This document shows, piece after piece, positions 55,576-64,000 of a DNA stretch of 64,000 nucleotides. Source of the DNA: Symbiodinium natans (lineage: Eukaryota; Sar; Dinophyceae; Suessiales; Symbiodiniaceae); NCBI GenBank assembly GCA_905221605.1, contig CAJNDS010000143.1, forward strand, positions 1 to 64,000. The letters are read 5' to 3'. The position numbers and the translations under genes were made by a program. Positions within the stretch are counted from its first letter, which is position 1. Each line of letters begins with the position of its first letter. The notes under the pieces were generated by a model. The model searched no databases. It was not told the origin of the DNA and worked only from the letters and a program-made list of their open reading frames with translations.

Positions 55576-56190
55576 GGCCCCGAAACCAAAAACAGCTGCA
55601 AGTTAAACCCAACTTATTTGACTTGCAGCTGTTTTTGGCTTTTGGGAAGCCTCTTGGTGGCCCCGAAACCAAAAACAGCTGCAAGTTAAACACAACTTAC
55701 TTGACTTGCAATTGTTTTTGGCTTCGGGGCCACCACTTGGGAGGCCTATTGGTGGCCCCGAAACCAAAAACAGCTGCAAGATAAACCCAACTTATTTGAC
55801 TTGCGGCCGTTTTTGGTTTCGGCGCCACCACTTGCGAGGCCTTTTGGTAGCCCCGAAACCAAAAACAGCTGCAAGTTAAGCCCAACTTATTTGACTTGCA
55901 GCTGTTTTTGGTTTCGGGGCCACCACTTGGGAGGCCTCTTGGTGTCCCCGAAACCAAAAACAGCTGCAAGTTAAACACAACTTATTTGAAAAACAGCTGC
56001 AAGTTAAACCCAACTTATTTGACTTGCAGCTGTTTCTGGTTTCAGGCCTCTTGGTGTCCCCGAAACCAAAAACAGGTGCAAGTTAAACACAACTTAGTTG
56101 ACTTGCAGCTGCTTTTGGTTTCGGGGCCACCACTTGCGAGGCCTTTTGGTGGCCCCGAAACCAAAAAACAGCTGCAAGGTAAACACAACC
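55576..56190. repeat. 95-bp satellite whose unit is a near-perfect hairpin
   Basis: About seven units start (G/T)GCCCCGAAACCAAAAACA near 55576, 55659, 55754, 55849, 55944, 56055 and 56151, with a truncated unit at about 55988. Each unit contains CCCGAAACCAAAAACAGCTG and GCAAGT, a 17-nt loop, then the reverse complement ACTTGCAGCTGTTTTTGG and TTTCGGGG. A diverged half-unit follows at 56290. Spacing is 95 bp in the regular part (83-111 elsewhere). No coding content. Confidence 0.92.
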
Positions 56191-56199
56191 GTCCCAGAC

Positions 56200-56876
56200 G
56201 CCCTTCTCCCAGATGCCCCTAAGGACGTGTAGAAGGCTTTTAGTGTGTTTTTTCAGAGGTTCTTGAAAGGGTTTTTAATGGCATTTTGGTGGCCCCGAAA
56301 CGAAAAACAATTGAAGAAAACTCGAACCCAACATCTTAGGGACCAGGGCTTGCGATTTTTTTTTGGAGGAAAACTTGAACCTGTTAAAGAACGGGCTTTC
56401 CTAAAGGGTTTCCTAAACCACCACTGCGGCTCACTTTTCGCTTCACCGCTCCTGCTGTGGTTTCTGTCCTGTCACTCCTTTGAGCCTGGGCCACAAAGTT
56501 GGTTCCTGGCTCAATCTGTGCATTCTTCTACACATACAACAGTGTGTTCCTACTGGGCTGGAATGTTTAACACCCCGCTTTCGAAGTTAGTGAAAGTCGT
56601 CAGACTAAGCTGGCTTCGACTCTCCTTTTCCTGAACACACACAAGTGCTTGAAACTCTTTCCTCAACGCAGACTCTTTCAAGTCCACTGGCGAATCTCTC
56701 CAAGTTCGCTCACATTTCCTTCAAACGAAATGTCTACTATCCTGTACAAAACAAAACTCTGCTGTTCCTACTTTACTTGGATCATCATCCTGAGACAAAC
56801 TGCAAAAGAAAACTTTCCTGGAGCTAGGACGGATACACCATCCTTTCTGCTCTCACTGCCAAGCTCACTTTCCTTT
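56200..56876. other. No gene assigned
   Basis: Downstream of the satellite, short plus frames occur at 56245-56634, including a hydrophobic segment. No motif. Confidence 0.35.
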
Positions 56877-58240
56877 TCACGAAAAGCTTGTGATCTCGTA
56901 GTAGCCGTCGTCGACGTCCTTGCTGCTGCTGCTTCCTTTTCCTTCTTCTCCTTTCTCTTGGCCTTTGTCTTTTCCTTTTCCTTTTCCGTTCTCCTCCATG
57001 AACTTCTCGAACTTCTTGAGCTGCTCGTCGCAAACTTTCCTGCCGTTCTTGTCCTTGTGCTGCTTCACTCATTTTCCTTCACCGGGACTTTTTCCTTCTG
57101 AATCAAAGAAGTACCAGTACTTCCACTGGTAGAACTTTTCCTGGTACTAAAAGACCGTAGCTGTTCCTTGTCTTATCTTTTCCTGAGCCTTTCACGTAGC
57201 TCCTTGGCGAGTACGGTCCTTTTTCCTTCACCTCTGGGTCTTCCTTCTCCTTCTTTTCCTTTGGCTCCTTCTTCTCTGGCTCCTCCTTTTCCTTTGCTGG
57301 GCTGCGGCTTTCCTCCTCTGTTGTCGATCCTGCATCGCTACCTCTTTGGCTGAGTGCCTTCTCAAGCCTTTCAATCCTGTCCTTGTCCTTCTCTCTTTCC
57401 TGCATAAGCAAGAGGACTGCTTCCTCGAGCTCCTTCCTTGCTTCTGCTTCCTTCTCTGCTGCTGCTAGGGCTGCTGCATTCTTCCTGCGCCTTTCCTCTT
57501 CTTCCTTCGCCTTGACTGCTGCTGCCTTTGCTTCCTTGGCTTCCTTTGCTGCCTGTGCTTCTGCTGCTTGTTTGGCTGCTGCCTCTCGTGCTTCCTCGTC
57601 TGCTTGTGCTCTTGCTGCTGCTGCCTTCGCTTCTTCCTCCTTGGCTTGCCTTTCCTGCTCAAGTCTCCTGTCGTTCTCCTCTGCTGCTTCTTCTAAGGCT
57701 TTCCTCAACCTTTCCTTCAGCTCCTCTTCTCGTTCCTTTGACAGCGGCTGCTGTTCTCCTGATCCTGAGCTTCTTTCCTTTTCCCTTCTCATGCTTGTAG
57801 GCGTAGTCGTAGTCGCACCAAATCTTTTCCTGCGTCACGTAGTGCTGGCAGTAAATCGAGCCATTCTCGGTGTAGAACTTCCACTCGGACGAAAAATCGC
57901 GTGGGTACTCGAAATCGCTTTCCTTGTCTTTTGACTCTTCTGCTTTCCTTTGGATCTCCTCGTTGGTTCTGCGGATCTTGTCGGTGATGCTCTCGGCTTC
58001 CTCATCTTTGTTCTTTCCTCCTTTCGAACTTGTAGTTGAGGTAGTCCACGGTGTAGCTTCTCCTGCCATTCCTTCTTTCGAACTTGTAGTCGGCGTAGTC
58101 CACGATGTAGCTTCTTCTTCCTTTCCTTCTTTCGAACTTGTAGTCGGCGTAGTCCACGATGTAGCTTCCTGAAGATGCCCTTCACGACGAAGTTCTGCTT
58201 CCAATTCTCTGTCTCTCTTTTCCTTCTCCGCGTCGTTCTC
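56877..58240 (-). CDS. WW-like and charged coiled-coil reading region, frameshifted
   Basis: On the minus strand the region reads, in order: an acidic Glu/Asp/Lys start at about 58240, three 18-residue repeats (EATSWTTPTTSSKEG core, 58019-58172), then DFEYPRDFSSEWKFYTENGS and IYCQHYVTQEKIWCDY, which has the two Trp 21 residues apart, Gly and Tyr of a WW domain (proline-motif binding). Next comes a long Glu/Ala/Lys coiled coil in another frame (57792 to about 57230), then a Lys-rich segment in a third frame (57068-56877, CDEQLKKFEKFMEEN). The frame changes may be introns or mutations. The 5' end is overrun by dispersed-repeat copy 2. It may be a decayed gene or mobile-element ORF. Confidence 0.4.
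58019..58172 (-). repeat. 54-bp coding minisatellite, three units
   Basis: CTTTCGAACTTGTAGT(C/T)G(G/A)(C/G)GTAGTCCACG(A/G)TGTAGCTTC occurs three times at 54-57-bp spacing, in frame with the WW-like reading region. Units two and three are nearly identical. Confidence 0.9.
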
Positions 58241-58265
58241 CTCGTTCTCTTCTTCGTCTTCTTCC

Positions 58266-58555
58266 TGGCCAGGAGGCCACCAGCACGCAACGACCAGCCT
58301 CGGAGGAGCTCTCCAGGTCGCCGAAGAAAAGGAAGTCTGCCGCCCATGCGAACTCTGCGAGCAAGGATTCGACTCATGTTCTAACCGCACGGGCCAAATG
58401 GATTGCAACAGGTGCCTGGCGGCGACTTCTTCTGACCTGCCACACGTCAGGCACTCTAGTGGGTGGGCTCAGCCCATCTGAAAGCCAAGCTAAACAGGCA
58501 GCGCACCGGCTGCTGGACCGTGGTGGTGATCTTCGGGGGCCTTCTGCAGTCCAGG
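58266..58555 (+). repeat. Dispersed repeat, copy 2 (about 290 bp)
   Basis: Counterpart of 54185-54480. It abuts the 5' end of the WW-like reading region, so the apparent first 47 codons of the 57659-58408 minus frame derive from the repeat rather than from the gene. Confidence 0.7.
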
Positions 58556-60190
58556 GCTTCTGATGAAAAAGTTGGGTTGGGTTGTCTAAACCCAGGGTTC
58601 TTGTACATGCCTTGCGTCAGGGGGATGAGTGCCTTTGAGGTGGGCATGGGATTTGAAGGCAAAAGTCGGCTTGCCATAGTAGAGCCCGAGAAATAGTCAT
58701 GGAGCATCAGTATCAAAACATCATAGTGCGGTGGGCCTTCCGTGGAAATGTCCTGCTTGCAAGTCCGCAAGAACCCGAATCACGATCGAGGTCTCTGCAG
58801 CAACTAGAAGATTTGCTGAGAGGCTTGTGATTGGTGGCTGGAGCAACACCCTGAACATGCTTTGCCCCCAGCTTGAAGTGCAAGCACCCCTCACCTCGAG
58901 CTCCTGAGGATTCTGAGCTCTGGGCAAGCTGACCTGGCTGTTGAAGCCCAGCCTCCATTTCTGATCGGGGGTCCACATCCTTGAAACCCTAAACCTCTTT
59001 TCATGGGCTTCTTTGCACACTCTCGACTATGCCCTGTACCCAAAGAACACCTTTCCAGCGCCAAGATGGCGCAGGTGCTGTTTGGGTTTAGGGGTTTGGC
59101 GCGCACTGGCACTGGAACATGAAATAACTGAAATGAGTTTGTGTGACTGAACGTGAGTTCTGAACAATCGCCATTCAGAGCTGAAGGTGTCTGAACAAAG
59201 ACCCACAAAGCAGGAGGGCTCCTGTGAAAAAAAATGGTGTTGTCTTGCCTGTGGTCTGCTCTGGGTTGTTTCCGAAGGCAACATCGTTCAGAAAGATTCA
59301 GAACATTCAGGAAAGCTTGAAAGACCTTGGAAGAAACTGGAGGTTTCCAAGCCGAGGCCGAGACAAGTCCCAAAGCCAGTTTGCCATCAGACCTGGCTGC
59401 GTTTGCAATCGCATTTCCGCCCAAAGAGTGGTCACAAGTGGGCCCTGAATCATAAACCCTAAACCCTAACACCAAACCATGATATTTACCCGCAACGCCG
59501 AAAACGTCAAAGACCCATCCCCAGATCTGTGAACCCCGTTCCCAAATCCGGAACATCCGGGCGAAAAGATGGCCGCTAGTTGCTCACGCTCCCCAGGCCC
59601 AATGAGGGTTCCTAAAAATCTGGGCCAAGAGAGGGTTGCACACACCCCCCAGGCAGAAATGGAGGTTGCTAGTTGGACACGCTCCTTGCCTCAAAGCCAA
59701 CGCTCCTCCGACATTCAGAGTGCAAGCTGGACACGCTGCACAGGCAGAGATGGGGGTTGCTGGTTGGACGTGCTCCCTGCCCGAACAGTTGGCCTCAACG
59801 GACCCGAAACTTCACACCCTGAGGGACAAGAGTTTGTGTCCGTTAGCCTCAAGGTTTGGGGTGGAGGGTTAGTTGCGCTGAGGGCTCAGGACTCTGGCTG
59901 CAGCACTTTAGGGTTTTGGGTTATTTGACCGGAGTAGCTGCAAGTGTTGCCAAGCTTGGGGTGAAGAGCTGCATCGAATCAGCGTCAGCAGGCTGTCGTA
60001 CAACATGAGGAACGTGCATTCATCCAAACCTATCGTTTCTGACTGCATTGCCGATCTGGGGTTCAGCAGTCAAGTTTCAACTGCTGGCAGAAGACTGAGG
60101 CAACGTGAACTTAAACGACCATATCTCATCCAGTTCTCCCATCGACAGATCGCCCAAGCACGAGGAAGGACTTAACATTCTTGAGCCGAC
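58556..60190. other. No gene assigned; scattered telomere-like motifs
   Basis: Short AAACCCTAAACC-type motifs lie near 58983 and 59453-59470, and GGGTTTAGGGGTTTGG near 59083. Overlapping frames (58891-59556 minus) include the periodic sequence of telomere-like DNA and no domain. Confidence 0.4.
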
Positions 60191-60194
60191 CCGA

Positions 60195-60395
60195 ATACAC
60201 CCTAAACCCTCAACTCCTAAACCCTAAACCCTAAACCTTAACCTAGATCCTAGGCTAGGGCGTCCGGCCTGCGATGTCCTTCTGGAGGAGGGCGCGGGTA
60301 AGCGCAAAGGTTGAAGGGTTTAGGGTTTAGGGTTTAGGGTTTAGGGTTTCGGGTTTAGGGTTTAGGGTTTCGGGTTTAGGGTTTAGGGTTTAAAC
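60195..60395. repeat. Interstitial telomere repeats, divergent pair
   Basis: CCCTAAA units (60200-60240) are followed after a 70-bp spacer by about eleven near-perfect TTTAGGG units (60315-60390), some TTTCGGG. The best-preserved telomere-type sequence in the window. Confidence 0.93.
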
Positions 60396-60442
60396 CCGAC
60401 ATAATGTCTTGAATATTACATATATAGAAATATGTATAAAAA

Positions 60443-60445
<3 letters not shown>

Positions 60446-60478
<33 letters not shown>

Positions 60479-61530
60479 TACCCCCCCCCCTAAAACCTAC
60501 CTTTCTAGAGTTTTTCAATACTTATAAACTGCCCTTACACTATACATGTTCCTGTTCCTATACAAAATTCAGCAGACAAGCTCTCCACTCTAAAGCCCAG
60601 ACCCGAGGCACCCAACCCTATGGAGTCAAAACTGAGCCAGACGCTAACCCCACATCTACTACTCCTCCGAGCTTTCACGAGACAACCTTTCTGGATTCGA
60701 AGTAGAGGGCCTCACAGATAGTGATGTGAATCACTGCGTTGCCGGAGGAGTCCAATGCGAAGGTGCCCATGATGTTGACGGCCGCCATGAGGAGTACGCG
60801 TATGCTATGGCTGGAAACTGCGCGTTTATAGCCCAAGCTGCGCGTCGAAATTGAGTCGATTCAACGCATACATACTGGAACCACTTTCAGTGGCGTAATA
60901 TACAATACCATGGCCTAGAGTTGCGTAATATACTTTTTACCATAAGAAAAAATCTTCAGGACCGGGAGTTTTAAAACTCCTTGCTTAGCCACGAGAGGAG
61001 TTTTAAAACTCCTGCCACCGAAGATTGAAGATTGTCGGGGCCAAGAGTTTTAAAAACTCCTTGCGTGGCCACGAGAGGAGTTTTAAAACTCCTGCCACTG
61101 AAGATTGAAGATTGAAGGTTCCCCGGAACTCTTTCCAGGAATCTTCAGTCTTCAATCTTCGGGGCCAGGAGTTTTAAAACTCCTTACTTAGCCACAAGAG
61201 GAGCTTTAAAACTCCCGGCCCCTAAGATTGAAGATTGAAGATTCCTGGAAAGAGTTCTGGGGAATCTTCAATCTTCAATCTTCGGGGCCAGGAGTTTTAA
61301 AACTCCTTGCTTAGCCACAAGAGGAGTTTTAAAACTCCTGGCCCTGCAGATTTTGTTTTGGCGTCTTTAAGTATTTGCTATTTCGTATTTTATGTATATC
61401 TATAGATATATGTCCATATATATATATCCGGCTTCGAATATAGTAAACACGTCTCGACATAGAAAAGGGTATGAAACGGTAGGTTTTGGGGGGGGGGGTA
61501 CCATATATATAGATATAGATATATGGATGC
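60446..61530. mobile_element. Candidate inverted-repeat-bounded element, about 1.0 kb
   Basis: Left end 60479-60501 reads TA, ten C, then TAAAACCTACC. Right end 61479-61500 is its reverse complement (GGTAGGTTTTG, G-run, TA) with one mismatch. (AT)n tracts lie directly outside both ends (60446-60476 and about 61503-61530). Between them are short frames without a transposase and the palindrome array at 60958-61340. This could be a miniature inverted-repeat element. The simple-sequence nature of the ends makes coincidence possible. Confidence 0.45.
60958..61340. repeat. Array of 16-bp palindromes in nested inverted arrangement
   Basis: The perfect palindrome GGAGTTTTAAAACTCC or a one-base variant occurs eight times (60965, 60997, 61044, 61077, 61168, 61200, 61291, 61323) in four pairs, each pair separated by about 16 bp (TTGCTTAGCCACGAGA). 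Pairs are linked by GAAGATTGAAGATTG spacers that are themselves inverted. The block at 61113-61145 (GGTTCCCCGGAACTCTTTCC) is the reverse complement of that at 61228-61258. Confidence 0.93.
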
Positions 61531-61540
61531 AAACAGGACA

Positions 61541-62085
61541 TATAAAACAAATGGTGTAGAATACACGAATAAACCTTGGTAAAATACTAAGATCTATATG
61601 GATTATATTTGGTTTCTTGTAAAGGATCTATTAAACGTGTCACCAACTAGAGGAATATGAGTATCAGATTCTCAGATGCACCGTTTCGAGCTCAAGATGG
61701 CAATGGAAAGGATCCCGGGCAATGCATCAGGATGCGGAACACACCAGGACGTTGACAGAGTCTGCATGCCCCCGTGCAACAACGCAGTCATGCGATGAGG
61801 CCAGAGCATTTTCATCAGCAAGTGCGATCGGAGGTTCCAAAACGTGCTCTCAAGACCTGGAAACAAGCTTGCAATCTCCACTGCGCAAACGCAACCGCAC
61901 AAACATCAGCAAGAATAGGTAATAAGGTTCAGCCCGAAACACTAAACCCCTAAAACCTCTAGACATTTTGTTGGGACGGTTTGGGTCGAAGATGGTCGGA
62001 GAGCTCATCTACACCGCCTCACAAGCGCCAATGTCGTATTGAAGCCACCGGGGGTCTCACGGGCTCAGCCTGCCAAAAGACTCAG
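61541..62085. other. No gene assigned
   Basis: Short frames on both strands at 61672-61922 without a motif. CTAAACCCCTAAAACC occurs near 61940. Confidence 0.4.
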
Positions 62086-62087
62086 GG

Positions 62088-62270
62088 TTTAGGGTTCAGG
62101 GACAGGGTTTAGGGTTTGCTGGGGAGACATGTGGGTTACATACTGATTAGTGGCAAAGCTTATGGGCTTTTCTTACGCCCAGCTAAGCCCAGCTATTGTT
62201 TCTTTGAAGGTGGCTTGACTGCCGTCCGCGACTTCAGTTTAGGGTTTACGTAGGGTTTAGGGTCTGACAG
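62088..62270. repeat. Telomere-like TTTAGGG fragments
   Basis: GGGTTTAGGGTTCAGGGACAG, GGGTTTAGGGTTTG and AGTTTAGGGTTTACGTAGGG are interspersed with unique sequence. Confidence 0.75.
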
Positions 62271-62288
62271 CCCTTAATGGCTGCAACA

Positions 62289-63636
62289 GCCTGCGGGTCC
62301 GTTGAACTTGAACCCTTCGTCGGAATTGGGCACTTCAAGCTCCGTTCGTACTCCATGACAGTCTTGGCTGTGGACACGCAGCCAGTGCAACCACACTTTT
62401 GTGCAAAGCGTTGGTAAGGAAGTTCCTGAGCTGCATGCATTCTTCCGAGGGCCTCCAAGAATCTTAGCTCCCAGCATCACGCACACCCAAACCGCCCAAG
62501 CACAGAAAGAGACACAACGTACGCACATGCATGGATGGAAGACTCCCAGGCCTGCCTGCTGCACATGCTTCACTTCTTTGCCAGGTTCTCCAAGGCCTGA
62601 ACCGCAGCCTGCGAGGCCCCCACACACCCTGCCCTGGTCTCAAGAACCACATGTCCACGAGCCGAGCTTCCTTGAGCAGGCGAAAGGTAGCTTGAAGTCT
62701 AGGAACGTTGAAATAATACCTCCCATCGACCCTCCAGAGCCCTGTGGAGGTCCTCAGGACGTGCCATGGTCAACTCAGACAGCTTCTGCCTCAGCACAAA
62801 AAATGTCAAATGCAAACTAGCTGGCACAGCGCGCGCACGAAAACAGAGCTGCCACAGCAGGAGAAGGAAGGGGAAAGAGAAGCCGATATAGACCCAAGTT
62901 GGCTGTGCTATGTGGCAGCGAACAGGCTTCTGCAATTTGTCGAAACTCAAATCAAGTAGAACCACAAATCAGGAGCAGCAGGGTCGGCTAAGTGCTGCCA
63001 AGTGTGCATGAACATGCCGCCATCGTGGAGACGCCCATCCATCTTGGTTTGGGTGGCCTCGCGAAAAGAAGATTCTTGAGTGAAATTCGCGAGCTAGCTT
63101 GCAAGAGCGCTCTCGCATATTGATCGGGCCTGCAGGTGCTTGTCAGCTGCATCAAGGCGAGAATGATACGTCTTCATGGTCTCCAGGGTCTCCTTGAGAA
63201 CCTGCAAGTAGCTTCTCTCGGGAAAGCAGATTCAAGAGGGCCCGGAAGCCCCCCCACTCCCAAACCATTGAAGATTCAGAGTCGCCACGCCGTCACCAAA
63301 AACACGCTAGAATTGTACTAGAACTGTAGCAAGTGTTGCAAATTGGCAGGTACCGTGGCAAGCTACCTCAAAACGTTGGCCAGACTGCCGGCAAAATTGC
63401 CTACGGTCCAGCGTGAGAACGCAGCATGCTAACTTCCACCACCGCCTTCTGCTGGTCGAGGAGAGCCTTGTATCTTCGGACCTCGACAAGCTTCATCAAA
63501 ACTTTCTCAAGCATGACTGGTGAATCTGTGGATTACGTTTGGCTTTTAGCTCATCTTGTGCGAGACACCGACAGTCTCTGCAAGCATCTGCAGGATCACA
63601 GGTATCTTCTTAAAACAAGATGAAACACAGAACCTC
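62289..63636 (-). CDS. Multi-exon gene with coiled-coil segments, unknown
   Basis: Minus-strand exons in order: a weak piece at about 63636-63560 (VILQMLAETVGVSH), 63520-63434 (MLEKVLMKLVEVRRYKALLD), 63201-63130 (exactly 24 codons, VLKETLETMKTYHSRLDAAD and four more, bounded by GCAG|G and CAG|GC), 63057 to about 62990 (ATQTKMDGRLHDGGMFMHTW after GAG|G), 62789-62720 (QKLSELTMARPEDLHRALEG, bounded by GAG|G and GAG|GT) and a tentative Cys-containing exon about 62425-62289 (FAQKCGCTGCVSTAKTVMEY). The exon 63201-63130 repeats the GC-donor pattern of SmD1. Alternating amphipathic helices suggest a structural or cytoskeletal coiled-coil protein. No family named. The gene may begin beyond the right edge. 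Confidence 0.5.
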
Positions 63637-63639
63637 AGG

Positions 63640-64000
63640 AGCAGGTGTAGATCACGCATGGTTTGCAAAATTCTAGCTAGTCGAAACTCTGTGGGCATGT
63701 GCTCAAAACTGTTCAAGCATGCTCAGCATGTTCATAGTATGAATAAGATGCCTGTCCTCAAGGATGTCACCTGCCACCCACAAGCTTGCAAGGATAGAGC
63801 CTTGTGATGAAGGACCAAAGCTGCCAAAACAAGAACCAAGAAACTCCTAAACGCAGATTCGTTGTGTTTCGCGTGCGGCCAAAACTTCGAAATTGAACGA
63901 CAATTGTCATCAGCGTATCACCTTGTTGTTAAGAGGATTCGCAGAGCAGCCACTTCAAATGCAGCGCAACGAGCTGTGCAACGGATAGCTCATGTCAGTT
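63640..64000. other. Right edge, possible further exon
   Basis: A minus frame near 63780-63700 reads GDILEDRHLIHTMNM after a GGCAG|G acceptor-like site and may be an upstream exon of the coiled-coil gene. It is too short to assign. Nothing else is seen to the end of the window. Confidence 0.25.

Noticed and set aside
63700-63790. Dynein heavy chain assignment from a GDILEDRHLIHTMNM-like frame
   Set aside because: The resemblance is only a few residues, and the following exons do not match the dynein order.

Overview
The window looks like nuclear DNA of a dinoflagellate, most probably of the Symbiodiniaceae type. The best evidence is a seven-exon SmD1 gene at 13608-15279 (minus strand). Its tiny exons join in frame only if the introns use GC, GA or GG 5' ends with AG|G acceptors, a pattern known from dinoflagellates. 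TTTAGGG/CCCTAAA telomere-like tracts, a dense load of micro- and minisatellites, degenerate Ty1/copia and LINE elements and very low coding density agree with this. No bacterial operon structure, tRNA, rRNA or CRISPR array was found.

Layout. 1-9 kb is mostly gene-poor, with a 1.3-kb 9-bp minisatellite (2.3-3.6 kb). From 9 to 28 kb, short exon-like reading frames lie mainly on the minus strand: a coiled-coil exon near 9.5 kb, SmD1 at 13.6-15.3 kb, a proline-rich exon near 18.2 kb, a multi-exon gene at 20.4-21.6 kb, and exons at 26-27.5 kb. This fits a unidirectional gene cluster. 28.2-30.9 kb holds a decayed Ty1/copia polyprotein on the plus strand. A minus-strand gene with a C2 domain lies at 32.0-33.9 kb. 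36.4-37.9 kb is a long purine-only tract, and a single strong minus exon sits at 40.5-40.8 kb.

43-52 kb is a large LINE-like non-LTR retrotransposon on the minus strand. In order it holds a low-complexity ORF1-like region with polyglutamine, an APE-type endonuclease, a reverse transcriptase split by a 1.8-kb nested insertion, a C-terminal block of C2H2/C2HC zinc fingers, and a ubiquitin-specific-protease-like (peptidase C19) domain with recognisable Cys, QQD and His boxes. The copy is frameshifted and probably dead, but the architecture is the most unusual thing in the window.

52-62 kb is repeat-rich. It has degenerate telomere-like blocks, a telomere-motif minisatellite, a dispersed repeat of about 290 bp present twice, a 95-bp hairpin satellite, a WW-like/coiled-coil reading region, and an approximately 1-kb segment bounded by inverted repeats that contains eight copies of a 16-bp palindrome. 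At 62.2-63.6 kb a further minus-strand multi-exon coiled-coil gene is visible and may continue beyond the right edge.

Limits: exon calls other than SmD1, the LINE domains, copia and the C2 motif rest on open frame, protein-like composition and plausible splice sites only. No similarity search was possible.
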